Made by a program: the position numbers and the translations under genes
Notes under the pieces: model-generated
Told to the model about the DNA's origin: nothing
What the model saw: only the letters and a program-made list of their open reading frames with translations
The model's database searches: none
In this document: in pieces, positions 48,567 through 61,800 of the stretch
Layout: each line of letters begins with the position of its first letter
Position numbering within the stretch: position 1 is the stretch's first letter
Assembly (NCBI GenBank): GCA_008692225.1
Contig: VICG01000014.1
Location: 1,302,001-1,366,000 of the forward strand
DNA from: Monilinia fructicola
Taxonomy: Eukaryota > Ascomycota > Leotiomycetes > Helotiales > Sclerotiniaceae
Direction: 5' to 3'
Length of the DNA: 64,000 nt

Positions 48567-49247
48567 TCAATTCCCACACCAGTGACCATTTACCCATCCC
48601 TTCGACGCCAAAAGTTCGACTATAAGTCCATGTATATGTTTGAAATGGGACATGGAGTCTTTCCTATGATCATTACAACATTGTTTAACATGGTGCATCT
48701 CGCGCTTTGTATCATGCAATTCTTTCTCAACTTTAAGGAGTCCAGAAAGTTCAATCTCCTCTGGTTTCTTTTCTAGCTTCAGTCGCGAGATCAATTCGAG
48801 CCAATTATCGATTTTCTCGAGCCCTGTATCGGCCATCTTGTCGAACGCTGCAAATTTGGTTTCCATTTGGTCGACAGACTGTCGAGACTTTTGTAACTGC
48901 TGCGTGAGGACTTGGAAGGACTCGGGAAGGGTGATATCGAGAGGAAATGGTGGAAGCGAGGGGAAGTGAGGGGGAGAGAAACCGACAGGAAGGTTGAGAA
49001 GCCCGGTCCTCCAGTCTTCGTTTTCATCTTCATTCACTTCCTTTAACTGAGCCGCTTCAAGGTCCTCATCGTTCTCGATAGAATCATCAACCGAGTCCAA
49101 CGAACTGCACTCCGATGACGAGTCATCGAAATAGCTCCCGTAGTTTTCCGGCAGCTTATTGTATGTTTGCTCTTGTACCGCATAATCTGAGCCATTACTG
49201 GTCTTTGGGGAAATAGTAACAAGAGATGAGTTGGTTTCATCGAACAT
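48567..49247 (-). CDS. Hypothetical coiled-coil protein, 226 residues
   Basis: A single exon starts at ATG 49247. The first 80 residues are acidic and Ser-rich (GSYFDDSSSECSSLDSVDD), probably disordered. A short Pro/Phe-rich patch follows (PPHFPSLPPFPLDITLP). Residues about 105-210 are helical with heptad-like spacing (LTQQLQKSRQSVDQMETKFA, then LEKIDNWLELISRLKLEKK, then KVEKELHDTKREMHHVK), consistent with a coiled coil. The protein ends in WVNGHWCGN. I recognise no family. It could be a lineage-specific structural or regulatory protein; the evidence is the intact frame and composition only. Confidence 0.65.
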   Translation of the reverse strand: MFDETNSSLVTISPKTSNGSDYAVQEQTYNKLPENYGSYFDDSSSECSSLDSVDDSIENDEDLEAAQLKEVNEDENEDWRTGLLNLPVGFSPPHFPSLPPFPLDITLPESFQVLTQQLQKSRQSVDQMETKFAAFDKMADTGLEKIDNWLELISRLKLEKKPEEIELSGLLKVEKELHDTKREMHHVKQCCNDHRKDSMSHFKHIHGLIVELLASKGWVNGHWCGN

Positions 49248-50386
49248 CTTGCACTAGAATTCGATCAGAAGTGTGATTGAAATGCTGATTGTGTAAATTA
49301 AAGAGTGGTTTATTTGCAACATAGAATGAAGTGATTGATAGAAGATGGGAGGCAGAAACCAGGTGCGAAGTCACCCTCATTTAATACCACTTCCATGCTC
49401 TGCACAACTACTTAATGCAGGCAATTTACCAACAGGATAAATATGGAGCCCATTACTGAGAATACTACTGTGACATGGCAGGATAAGCTCACGATAGACG
49501 GAGGGTGCTTACACTATATAAGACTATTCCAAGTTACAGCTAGCTTTCCCAATTAGGCGCCCGTCCCTTAGGACTCGACAAAAAGAGTTGAGCAACCGTA
49601 ATTAGACATCTCCAGCTATGCATAGATGTTCCCTTCAAAGCGTTGCAAACATACAAATGCCCGCTTGAGTGCATCTCGTCACAACTCAATCCAAGCCCTC
49701 GGGTCGAGGACGGACACCAGTCAATACTATTCTCCGATAAATCCGTGATTTTTGATATTCCATCTCGATCAACAAAACAAAATCAACAAGACGACCCTTC
49801 TGATGTAAGTCTTTTCAACGGAACCCAACCTTGGCCAACACAATCCATGAGACACCCTTGCGGCTGACTTTCTACCCCCCGCCCCAGCAAGCCCATTAAC
49901 GGCGACCATCATCACACCCGTTTTTAAATAGTCTTCTTGATAATCCATAAACATCCAAAAGTCTGGCATGAACCATTCCATTGGGTCAATACATCAAGAA
50001 CAACATGAACTCCAGGGCGGAAAGAGCGGCTCTATCGGATATGACGGCTTTCTTGAGAGGATGACGGAATTGTCGGATAACATCCGCGGGTAGAGAGATA
50101 ACGTTTATGCACTTCTGTTTGTCGCATTGAAACATTTCCATAGAAGCTCATCCTTCATCGCCGCGATGAACGAAAAAAGACACTTAGTTTGGTTAAAACT
50201 GGACTCAGTTTCTGCCCCATGTTTTATCACGTGTACAGCACTGCACCCACCCTCGCTTACCCCACCACACAAAGACCCCGCTAAGCAACCACCAAAAAGT
50301 TTTGAGGAAAAGAAAACAGACAAAAAAGAATAGGAACTGGATGGACTCAAACCATCCTAATTATTTTCAATCCAAGAGTTCGCTCT
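49248..50386. other. Intergenic, nothing recognised
   Basis: No supported ORF. Stretches near 50120-50330 are mirrored on both strands only by short frames. The right end abuts the tRNA gene. Confidence 0.4.
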
Positions 50387-50485
50387 TGGCGGTGCTGGGA
50401 ATCGAACCCAGATTGAAACGGATCAGCGTAGATATCCTGAGAGGATGAACCACAACGTCACGTGCTACCATTACACCACACCACC
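50387..50485 (-). tRNA. tRNA-His (GTG), intron-containing
   Basis: On the minus strand, GGTGGTG (50485-50479) pairs with CACCGCC before the discriminator A at 50387, with one G-U wobble. The T-arm reads CTGGG TTCGATT CCCAG. The D-arm contains GTGTAATGGTAGCAC. The anticodon loop is TTGTGG, giving anticodon GTG (His). It is interrupted after position 37 by about 28 bases, as usual for fungal nuclear tRNA introns. The 3' anticodon stem (CGTTT) is weakly paired at its outer end. No CCA is encoded, as expected in eukaryotes. The isotype rests on hand folding. Confidence 0.8.
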
Positions 50486-51197
50486 TATTGTATTTGTTGG
50501 GATAGGGAAAGATTTTTAAGAATATAAAGAAATACTACCCTGGCGGAGTCGGTTAATCGCTGCATGGGACAATCTTCGGGACCTGATTTATTCAATTGTC
50601 TAACAAAATATTTAAACTACTAATAATAAGGAAAGCGCAAGTCTTTTGAGGATCATTTGGAAATAGTTTCAATGACATCCAACAAAATTAATGAGTTTAT
50701 GATATACCACTTATTTTATCTTATTCAATTGGATGACGCACCGCCGTGAAGGCATAGGATATGCCACACAAGCCATCGAGCCACCGGAGCTTGAAGAATT
50801 CTGTAAAGGCAGTCGTGTGATGATTTTTGGGTGTGGGATTTAGAATTCGTTCTGTTTGCAAAATGCCACGAAGTGAGTGGTTCGTATATTGCTCTTGTAT
50901 TGCGAACGTTGAAGTTAGCTATTCTGGATTTGAGTGTGGGGGTCACAGTCAAAATTGACAAATTGGTGAACATGTGTTTGGCATGATTTTTAAATTCATA
51001 CTAATGTATCATTGATCATTTCCTTAGAATTCCGTCCGGTATTACGAACGCCATCAAAATAATTTACCATAAAATCCTTGGGTATACATATCAAAGAGCG
51101 AGCCGCCGAATTTTTTTGGGCCCTTACTCCTATATCACAGTTGAATGCCAACACCTGGTGTATATATGAGAAGTTGACCTCCTTCCTGCTTCACAGT
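50486..51197. other. Intergenic, nothing recognised
   Basis: This spacer lies between the tRNA and the 3' end of the sugar transporter, with AT-rich patches. No ORF or RNA is supported. Confidence 0.4.
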
Positions 51198-53209
51198 CTA
51201 TCCGACAACATGTCCTTTCTCAGGATCTACTACACTCTCTCCGCTCTCTTCTCCAGAAAGAGCGTTCTCCTTATGCACTGCTGTTCCATCACCAATTCCA
51301 GGTTCCTTCTTTCCGACGACTCTCCCATGAGCTGCACTAGATACCCTGTGAAAGTGTTCTTCCGTATTCTCATAATCAATCAATAACTCTCCATTCTTTC
51401 CATATCTTAACGGTTGATTCTTTGCCACGCTGACTGCGCCAAACCAACTTTTTGTCTTGATGAATATTGTATCGATTTCCTCCAGGCCCCTGTACGCAGT
51501 TTCTGGATAGAAGAAATATATGACTGGCATAATGGCAGCATTGATGACAGCAAAAATGATATATGTCTTGTATCCAATTGAGTTGAAAGCAACTGGAGTG
51601 ATCATAACAACCATAAAATTGAAAATCCAGTTGGCGGACGTGGAAAGACCATTGGCTGGTGCACGAATTTTGAGAGGCACAATTTCGGCTGGATAGAGCC
51701 AAGGAATAGCAAGCCATCCAATAGCAAAGAAGGTGTTGAAGACAAAAAGGAACACGGCGGAAACAATACCAGGTCTTGAGCCACCGACATGGGTTTCAGA
51801 AAGGTAGTCCATGATAGCGAGGATGACCATACTTGCTACCATACCTACTGAACCCCATAGCATAAGATCACGACGTCCAAATCGCTCGATTGTCCAGACA
51901 GCAATGAAAGATGAAAGAAAATATTCCGTGCCGTTTGCTGCTGCGAGAATACGAGAAGTCTGGCCATCGAGACCAATGTACTTTTCGAAGATTGTAGCTG
52001 CATAATAGGTGATGAGATTGATACCAGAGATTTGTTGAAATACCTGGCTGAAATATGCGAGTACAACACGATGGAAGTTGCGTTCCGGGCCCATAGTGAA
52101 GAGATCACGATAACCATAATTGGCTGCTTCGAAGACTGTGTCTTTGATCTCCGTGAATTCAGTGTGGACGAGGTGATCATCTTCAGGAAGATCTGCAAGA
52201 GCTGAAATCACACACTTAGCCTCTGCTTCGTGCCCCTTCAGAATGAGCCAACTATGAAGTCCGTTAGATCAGTCCCCTTTGAACTTTCAGGGAAGATACT
52301 TACCGAGGAGATTCAGGAAGCTCAAGAATGAAGGCAAGTAACAAAACGGCTGGTAGAATCTGGAAAGCAATTGGGAATCTCCAAGCGACCGAGCTTGGTT
52401 CCAAGAAAGAAAATGCAAAATCAAGCCAATATGATAGGGCAATACCGCCAGTAATCATAGCACCCTCAATCATGACCATTTTTCCTCTCTTATGAGACTT
52501 CGATGTCTCAGAAGCCCATGTAGGAACGGTGCTGGTATTCATACCATTTCCAAAACCGGTGATAACGCGTCCAGCAATGAGCTGACCTAGACTAAAAGCA
52601 GATGCTTGTAGGACAGCTCCAACAATCATGATTGAAGAACCGAGGAATATCATACGACGACGACCGAGCATGTCTCCAATAAAGATGGTAATAACAGCAC
52701 CAATGAAACAACCGAGGTTGTAACTGGCCACTGATATACCTTGGATAGTGGATGTGTAATTGGATGTATCATGAACCGTATCGATTTCTGGGAACGTTGC
52801 GACGAAGGATGGTAGAGTCAACAATCCTCCCCTAAGAAATCGTAAGCTCAATCCCACAACCGCTTTGGGCGAATCACGATCGAATTCTCCTAGATAACTT
52901 ACATTACACCTTGGTCATAACCAAAAAGACTACCGAACGGTTAGCTGTGGATATTCATTACCCAATTCAAAATCGGAAAAACATCGGAAAAGGTAAGGTC
53001 AAGGTCTTCGATGTGGTGTTGTACCCACCCCCACCTTTTCTCCAGAACCTTCTCCAGAAAAACTTGTACAAGTGGATACAGTACATGATGCGTTGTGATG
53101 AGGAAACTGAGGGAAAGAATACTTACGCAAAATCCAATCCAGCAATCGTGGTGACCGCGAGGTTCAGTCGTTGGCCCTTGAGACCGAAATATCTTCCGCC
53201 GCCAGCCAT
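51198..53209 (-). CDS. MFS sugar porter (hexose/monosaccharide transporter-like), four exons
   Basis: Exons 53209-53127, 52929-52903, 52831-52304 and 52251-51198 give about 563 residues. The second exon is only 27 bases and encodes LFGYDQGV, the end of the first helix. The first intron is 197 bases. Sugar-porter signatures are LFGYDQG, GDMLGRRRM and IERFGRRDL (the RxGRR loops), QLIAGRVITGFGNGMNTSTV, LPESPRWLILKG, QQISGINLITYYAA (the sugar-site QQxxGxN) and YPETAYRGLEEID. Twelve helices can be placed, with a hydrophilic C-terminal tail rich in Gly, Glu and Val. Substrate is probably a monosaccharide taken up with protons. The FILELPESPR context and the long tail resemble fungal transporters for hexoses or pentoses, but the specific sugar cannot be read from the sequence. 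Confidence 0.94.
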
Positions 53210-56200
53210 ATCTGCGGTTTTCTTGTTTCTGAACGTAAAAATGCCGGCGTACAAATTTAGAAAACCCAGAAGTCCGATGTAGGATACTTGTTTATCAGAT
53301 CATCTACCACTCTATCCTCGCACGACAATGAGTACACGAAAATGAAAGGAAGTAATGTAGCACTCACGAACGAAAACTGAACGAGAAACAAAAAATCAAC
53401 AGCAGATCTTCTCATTCTTATATACATATGCACGTAAGGAAGTAACCAGAATCTGCACGGCAAGCGGATTGTCCATCGTTGTATTTACACTGCACAATGC
53501 AGCTGGAGGATGAGCGTTAACATTTCAGGAAGGTAATAGCAGATCCCTCGTACATCTCACCAAAATACATGAAGCAGTCACCTGAAGTAAGCATATGCAT
53601 CTCGATAGAAAAGATACCCAAGTGCCGGGAAAAGATACTTCCAGTTTGATTCAGTTAAGTGCGTTGAAGCTTGCCATTCCAAGGTTGTATCCGCATCACC
53701 TTGGTTACAGTGACAAAAACCTGGAGACCCCACATATCATGATTCAAACACAACCTAAGCGTGATCATAAGATTTCTGTATTTTGGATCCTACTCCACAC
53801 GAAGTATCGACCAACTTTGGTAAGATTGAGTTTCTCTGGGGATTTTCTGACTAAACAAATTTGGAATACCTGCCACTTGTGTACAAGCACTGGAGGAATA
53901 TTGCTCTTAAGCCCAGAATGACATCAGTTGTGAAGATCTCCCCTTGCATGCTGACCAAAGCCCATTGTAGCGCTTATATATAAGCGCTACCTAAACAGGT
54001 AAGCCGGAGCTGGTGTGGAGGAAAGTCTAATGACTCAGCGTTGATATTCCGAGGTTGTTCGTGAGATTTCCATATCAGAAACTGACTTCAGCTTGGAAGT
54101 CGGCAGTCCCATTGGCTGTGGCAGTTAACAATGGTAATTATTGCCTTCAGTCTGGAAGTAACTTCATAATATTCTCAGTTCAATCCCAATATGATCTGGA
54201 GTCACTGTTTACCATTTCTAAAGGACCGCCACTCTGCTGCATTGATTTAGCATGAGACAACAATTACAATTCTCCAATCCAACAAATACTCTACAACTCC
54301 TTGCAACGCTCTTCTATTCAAACAACCGCCGCCATAAACAAAAACTCATATAAAGAGATTGCTTGGCCCTCGGTTATGGAGAGTACACAAGAACCATGAT
54401 GAGTCCAGTTGACTTTTGCGAAATGACTCTTGAGCCTGATACTCAAAACTATATATTGTGCCATATTAATCGTCACACCACAACCAGAAATCCAGATTTT
54501 AGTTCTGGCGTCCAAGGGATTGGATCTGATTGTCACAGCCGATCCATAGGCATAGATCAGCAAGCCCTATACCGGTAATTTCACCAACAAATGGCGAGAA
54601 CGAAAAGTAGCAATGCTGGGTATATTATTTAAAAAACGGCAATCTGTATGCCATGATGGTTCGACATAGCAGAGTCCAGTCATGGGAGTAAATGGCTAAT
54701 ATTCTTCAAACTTCAGTAGCGGTATCGGAGCTCCCCGATGTTGCATTTCGTGCATAACTAATGATACCAGGATAATTATAGGTTCGGGTACCAACCGTTG
54801 GGGGCTCCCGGGTGTGGATTGTACCGTAGCCATCAGGTAAAATGAAACTCTTTCATCTTTTTGTAGACTTGGTGGCTAGGTTCGAGTGTAGACTACCACC
54901 CCGTCACCTAGTATAATGTAAGCAATATATTTTGGATGGCTTGTAAGGGCAGTAGACCTTATTTCTTATCATCGCAGACACTAAGTAGCGAAGAGTTCAG
55001 AATCAAAGTCTCCTCTTCTCATAGGATACATGTTGATGATACATGTTGATGATATATGTTGATGACCCAGTCATGGTTGAAGAAAAGTCTGTTTGTAGCC
55101 AAACTAGCTGAATCTAGATTGTCTTCGACATGATCTTGAAATTTTAGTTTTGACCATAGCACTTGCCGGTATCTTCTTCGTTTTTCAAATTACTCATTTT
55201 TCTCCTCTATAGTCAACTCCGTTTGTAATTCTATGTCTGTGGAAGGTCTCGCCCCCACAATCAATGATATTTATCGCAGTAGGGACCTCTCGTGAGGAAA
55301 CGAGGAAGCCTTATGACCCGTGCTCTTCATACACAAGGAACTCATCTGCCCAAGCAGCATATTCACAGACGATGCTCTCGTCTCCAGCAGAGTAAATACC
55401 TAACTCAGTGGGTTGTGTGGTTGAAAAGTTTCGTTGCATAGTTGATGCTGTTGCGGCCAAATTCAATGACCCGGGAACAGCTTCCACTAGACTTGAACCT
55501 GGGAATCTCCGTTAGAAAAACAAGACATCAAACGAGAGTTCTCATTGTTTTGCCGATGAGCTCACTATGATTTATTCTCATGTATCCGTAAATCATCTCA
55601 ACAAGACTCTAGCATGAGTAAAGTGTGTAGTAGTAGTAGTCAAGCTAGAGGCCACAGAGGATTCATTCTGAGCTCCCAGAAAGTTCTTGGAGACGTGCAG
55701 CAAGCTATATTTGGCGGAACGATGAGAGTGTATGATACAGTATTGGGTTTCTGTGCTTGGAATGAGAATTCGACTTCACTCGTTGGAAGATGAGGTGTAA
55801 TATAATATTCAAGAGTGAGTCTATCTGAGTATCAGGGCACCCATGAATCGCTTGTCTTGTTGGTTGATATGACTTCTCAAAATCAATAGCTAGGTATTGT
55901 CATTTCAATGTTCATACAGGTCGCATGCATTTGACCAAACCGCCGCTTAAATAAAAAGCAGCATTTCCCATCACTCAGTTCAAATTCACTTCGACTCCCT
56001 CCGTCCCCAAAACAAACAAACAACCAACCACAAGACACCGTCGCGCCCCACCATACCCTCTCCCTCCTCCCTCGCCCTTTCCCCAAAAATCAACCTCAAA
56101 ACCCCAAAAGCAAAAACCTAGCCCGCGACGGGCGAGGGAAAATCCCGGATGGGATTTTATTATCGTAATGGCGTTTTTTTCGTCTGCGGGGTTTGCGTCG

Positions 56201-57803
56201 ACCACTTTTCATCCTCCTCTTAAACACAGTTTGACCTGACCAACTGACCTAAGTTGGATGCCTGCCGTGTTTTGATGGAAGTATGGAAGTCTTTTGGGTA
56301 TATATTAGGAAGTGTGGTTTTCAGATGTATGTGCTTTGTTCGTGGTGCGCTACTTTTGTTGTGTAAGTCATCATGGTTGCCAGCTAGTATTCACTCTGAG
56401 GACTTGTGTTCGATCGTGGAGATAGAATTACTGGTGACACACTTTCATATCAAGCTTGGTTGGTATTGGGTGATGCACCTTTTGAGGTCTTGCAGATGAG
56501 CAGGTTGGGTCTCAAGCGCAAACCCACGGTATATGTAATAGATTAAGCTATAAATAAGAGCAAATAGGGGAGACTCATACTCCATGCGGCCATTTTCTAG
56601 TGCTAGACAATGGGTTGAAGACCTTATTCAAGGGCTTCCGTTCTATCAAACATCGAAAGGACTTTGAGCACGCTGACCAGCTCGGCGCTCACAGACAGAC
56701 AATGAACATAATGGCTTCGATCTTGTGTTTCCAGTACGCTGAGGTTCTAATATACTGCTCCCAGGAGAACCTTCTCTTGAACCAGCTATGACAACCCCCC
56801 GGATCACTGTAATCCTTCTATTAACTTCGACTCTGCCAGCACAATTGAGTTGAATTGTTATTCTGTTATCCCCCGTGCTGCTTTATTGGATCAAACGAGT
56901 AGCTGGGCCCTTCAAAGATCATTCCGTTATCACAAAGGGTATCTAGTGTCCTAGATCATGGGCGGGATCCAAATGAAGATAAAAAACCGGCGTTCTTTAT
57001 TTATGAGCTGTTTACCAAATCATTAGGCATTATGTTTCGTTAAAAGCATATCTATATGCCAATAGTAGACAAAAAAGAGGACTCACGCCGACCATCGTAG
57101 CGCGCCTCTTCCAGAGCCGTCAAGAAGCACCCAGTAAGCCGATGTGACAATGGGTCATATCTTCGATTTCTATATCTCATTCTAGGTGCTTGCCATAAGC
57201 CAAAGGTTGCCTCTGTTTGAGGCTGTAAATATATTACTCAAATGTAGGTCGCAGATAAAAGGGAAATCGAAAGAGATATTGGATAGTAACCACGTGAAGT
57301 ACATATCACACACCACACACCACAATGCTCAGAGCACCGTGGGAGCTCAATATTTGCGACTGGCGATGGCTTCAAGGTATTATTTGTCCTCAGCCATTTG
57401 CGAATCTGGTTTTGTATCCTGTCAATAGCACAGCATGTCTACCAGCAATGAGTAAAATACATATCAATTCGACTATTCAAAATTTTTGTAAACTCTCAAT
57501 CCCAGCTTAAGTGGCATAAATCAACCATGAGAGGAAAGAGATCACCCCCTCAACGTAATCCGCTTGAGGAGCAGCAAATCCCGAATTCCGAACTTCGCAA
57601 AAGAACACACGAGACGAGACAGGGAAAACGCTAGACCGGCGACTCAATCGTGACGACAACTTTTGGTTTGAATGAGAAATGTGCGCGGCTCAAATCCCTG
57701 CAACATAAGTTCTACACTTATACACCTCGATGGTAAACCGGCAAGATTGGCCGATGTATAAGCAAGCACCTTGATGCTTTGTTTGCTAACTCATGCCTTC
57801 AGT
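53210..57803. other. Long gene-poor stretch with a perfect palindrome
   Basis: No ORF here has a recognisable domain, and splicing by eye gave no gene. A perfect 24-base palindrome lies at 53967-53990. Repeats of TGTTGATGATA lie at about 55029-55070, and a GTAGTAGTAGT run near 55627-55640. C-rich low-complexity DNA lies at about 55985-56110. The first hundreds of bases are promoter and leader of the transporter. Confidence 0.5.
53967..53990. repeat. Perfect 24-base palindrome
   Basis: The halves GTAGCGCTTATA and TATAAGCGCTAC are exact reverse complements with no spacer. No ORF covers the site. It lies about 760 bases upstream of the transporter start. Confidence 0.9.
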
Positions 57804-58235
57804 TCATGCCCTAGATCCCTTCCTTTGGGCTTCTATATTCCCCGAACCTCCCTTCTCCACTTCTCTCTTACTACTCCCTTCCTCCCCCTTACTAACCACC
57901 CCCTCCCCCTTCTCCACAAAAGACTCCAAAGCCCAAATACCCTGTCTCCGAGACCCGCCAAAAATCCTCAAATTCTGTTCCTTCGTCAACGCGCGTCCAC
58001 TCTGCTCCTGCCCGGCAAAAGCCCTCCACATCATACCCAAATGTGCCCAAGCATTTTCCTCCAAATCGCACAGCGGCGTCATGGTCAAGAGCCCTCCCAA
58101 CGCGTTGCCATAGTCTTTCCTGACCATGCCCTGCCAACACTCGTAATCATCAGTCTCAACATCAAGCTCGTAGTCGCCGTCGCTCCAAACGCTTCGACAA
58201 TTGGCTAGGAGGGTTTCCCCTCTGTTGGACGCCAT
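57804..58235 (-). CDS. Small hypothetical protein, 143 residues
   Basis: A single exon with the start taken at ATG 58235 (MASNRGETLLANCRSVW). The frame is open further upstream, but that part is Pro/His/Thr-rich and reads like leader. The middle is ordered in appearance (DDYECWQGMVRKDYGNALGG, then NAWAHLGMMWRAFAGQE), with several Trp and Gly. The end is Glu/Lys/Ser/Gly-rich and likely disordered. No signal peptide or membrane segment is seen, and I recognise no family. It is supported by amino-acid composition and by isolation from other genes. Confidence 0.55.
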   Translation of the reverse strand: MASNRGETLLANCRSVWSDGDYELDVETDDYECWQGMVRKDYGNALGGLLTMTPLCDLEENAWAHLGMMWRAFAGQEQSGRALTKEQNLRIFGGSRRQGIWALESFVEKGEGVVSKGEEGSSKREVEKGGSGNIEAQRKGSRA

Positions 58236-58848
58236 GTTGAGCGTGGTATGGATGTGTGTGAGAGTGAGTTGTTGGTCGAGTTGGAGAGGTGGAGGGTTTG
58301 AGGCAGGACGAGCTGGCTTCGAGAATGTATTGTGTGTTATTCTCCAAGGTAGGATAATATTAGGTTGATGGTGCATTCATTGGAAACATAAGTCGACTTT
58401 TTGGATCATAAATCACTCCCTTTTGTGTTCAGGTATTGACATCCGTCGATGCTAAATATAAAACGAAGGAGCTCTTTTGAAGATCCAAACTAACTTCTAT
58501 TGGGGAGCTTCGAGATGCAATATTCTGGTGGTCGATAGATGACCAACTTGTTGTTTATGATATTGTTCTTGAGAAAGAGGAGAAATTCTGAGGAAATGAG
58601 GGATAGGGTATCACAAGCTCTCTATGAATCACTATGCAGTGCAACTAAAGTCTACGCACAACCTTATTTGACAATCTTTATTGGTAGCCTTTGGTCTATA
58701 GATGGATCTTTTTTATCAACCTCTTCTTTCCTTAACGCGTTTGCAATTTGACCAGATTGATAGAATTTTTCAAATCACAAACGCCATTTCTCGTCATAAT
58801 CGTAACAAATGTCCTAACTCTATCCATCGCCTCCATAAGTACACAGAT
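58236..58848. other. Intergenic, nothing recognised
   Basis: AT-rich spacer upstream of the small hypothetical and downstream of the helicase stop. Only short frames. Confidence 0.4.
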
Positions 58849-61800
58849 CTAAGCCCAGATGGCCCTAAATTTCTCGTCAAACTCAGTCTTTAACTTTCTA
58901 AATGCCCGATAAACTGTCATTAACTTTTGATACTCATCGTCGTCCGTCACTCCCGCACCACTCTCTCTTTCCTTTTCTAGATAATCCTCCTCAGCGGCCA
59001 ATCTATCCTCACCCGCGTCCCAATCATCTACTACCTTCTTTCTACGAACCGGCTGATATGGTTGAAGCTCGCTAGATGGCGCAGAAATAGTCTGGGGAAT
59101 TGCATCCTCGGCCATTTTCTCATCATTCTCGTTCTCGACGGAGTCGCCCGCTCCCATGACATCCAGAAGTTCTGCATCAGTATCCTGACCCAAGCCGAGA
59201 TGTAAGGCAAGGGAGGTAGCAATTGTAGCTAGCACCATAGAGAAATCGTTAAGTACGAACCAGACGTCTGATTTGCGGATACCGTTAGCGTCCTCGAGAG
59301 GCTGCAAAGAACCGTGCTTGTAAAAATCGAGGAGATATGAGTTTAGTGGTGATCTTGTCTCATCGGGGTGAAGCTCAAGATGGGGAATAACAGCTGCTTC
59401 AAGGAAGACGCCTTCGCGAGTGGAGCTGCAAAGATCTTCGATGGTAGTAAATGAATCACCTAGCCCGCTAAGAGAAACGAATGGCGACCTCGCATGCGCA
59501 GAGGGCAACGAAGGAAGGAGGTCGATGCCAGTGTTACCATTGATCGTGCTTGCTTCTTTTGGTCCAACTGGGCTTTGAGTGAATGGCAAAGCGTGTTCAT
59601 CTTCAGTAATGTGCTGCTCAGCAAATGTTTTCACGTATGTCGAAAACATCTCTAAAGTGCTCTTGTTATGGCCTCGGAGTATATTAGCTGCATCTTCCGG
59701 CATAGGCTCAAGATATACATTCGATGGCGAGCGGTGTATCTTCTCTGCCTCTTCAGGGTCATCGACTTCTCTAACAACTCGACGACCAAAAAGATGACTC
59801 AATACGAGAACCATTGTACGAAGTACGTCTTCGGAGTTGGTATCGATATCTGCACAGAGCTTATGGAAGTATTTCCCATTGAGAAGAGCTGACACCCATT
59901 AGATTAGCTCATATAATACAATCAGATGCAATAGAAGGCCACTTACCATGAAATGCAAAACTTGAATTCTCCGTGAAGTATAGATGTGAAACACAACTAG
60001 TAAAGTTGACAGGCTCACCCCCTGGACCAAGAAGTGCATTGCGTCGCAAGTACTCTATAGAGAATCTTAGGTGGTGGAGGACTTGCTCTTTGAAACTTTC
60101 ACCACCAAGGTACAGTCTAGGCTGAGAAAGAAGGGAGTTGATAGCTCTAACAGCATATGGCGAGTTTTTAGAGTCGTTCAAGAGGGTGAACAGTCGCAAT
60201 ACCAATGTAGTCGTGATTGGAAAATGACCAGTAAGCTCGGGGAGTCGAGAGCTGAGAAGTCGGCTTGCTCGCTCTCTAGAGACACCCTGGAATACAACGT
60301 TTCCGAGTAGATCGAAACCACGACGACCAGAACGACCTGCAGCTTGACGAAAATTCAAAGCAGTCAAGAACACTGAGTCTCCTGAAAAGACAACTGTTGC
60401 GCAAGGCATGTTGATACCCAAACTGAGTGTGCCGGTTGCGATGACAACCCTCAAGAAACCTTTACGGAACAACATTTCCACGCATTGGCGGTACTTTCGG
60501 TTCATACCGGCATGATGGACGCCTATGCCTCTTCTCAACAAGTCGATTAGGTCCTCCCTAATTTCTTTCCGACGTAGTTGTCGAATGAACCCATCAAGTT
60601 CTTCTTTTTGTAAACGTTTCGGATCAGCAAACGAGAAATCAGCTTGCGGGGCACTCGGATCAAAAAGATCATAGAACGAAGATCCATCTGTTGCATCCTC
60701 ACGCATTCGGTCCATCTTTGATCCACCATCATCATCTTGATTGGTCTTTTTGGAGGGTTTGGCAGGTTTACGACCTTTCTTTGCCTTCATTTCCTGGTAC
60801 TTTTCATATCCGTCCATCAACTTTTTCCAGGCCGAGCCTTTCTTCCATTGTTCTTCGGCTTGGACCAATTGGTTCAATAGAGTGTTCGCAATGCTCTCAC
60901 AAGCAGCTCGGTCGTAGTTGAACAATATAGCTGGCAGCGCACGACGTTTGTGCAATTGATAAAGTAATGGTAGAGTCGTAGCTTGGAGATTCAATGGGTC
61001 GATGAGCTCGGTTGAAGAATCGGATGAGCTGTTGATCTGGACGTCATTCTTAATCTCAACATCCCGGGGGGTCAACTCCTTTACCACATTGGCGAATTGC
61101 GGTGGACACTCTGCCATCCATTGAAGCAATACTTGCTTTAGGCTCTTTTCCCATGCGAAAATATCTGCTTTTCTTATACAGGGTGGAAGTGTCTGTTCTG
61201 GATTCAGTGATTTGGGGACGCTGTACTCCTTGCTCTGGTGTTTGACCATGGCTTTGTATAAAGACAGACAATCCCGAGGTTCAAGTGCAAGGTCCTCGGG
61301 CATTCCTCTTGACGGGTCAATCAACGAAGCAATTGGATGAAATGCTTGAAATCCTTGTAAGCCATCAAGACCAAGGCCTAGCCCGAAGGAATCTCCAAGA
61401 CCTTCGAATTGAAATGTCTGGGGTGGCTCGTAAAGAAATTTCCGCAAGTCAGAGTATCTGGTTGAATGTTTAATCATCTTCAACTCAGACCCATTTGCTT
61501 TTTGGGTTTCTCCTAGCCAATCAGCAAACTGTTCCGGGTTGCCTACAGTTGCAGAAAGAGCGATTATTGGGCATGGAGCTAATAACAAGAGCTGCTCCCA
61601 TACCACGCCATCTTCGGATTGGCCAATTGAATGGATTTCATCAAAAATGATACGCTTCACTCTTGGGGCCCATGACTTTGCATTTGTTGGTGATAGAAGC
61701 ATAATCTGAAGAATATGAGGCACAGTGACGAGTATTTGGCAACCCGTAGAATTATTCACACGATAATCTCTGGTATGAATAGCCCATACTCCCTTACCGG

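Noticed and set aside
57771..58208. Plus-strand ORF of 145 residues
   Set aside because: Antisense shadow of the small minus-strand gene, Pro/Leu/Ser low complexity.
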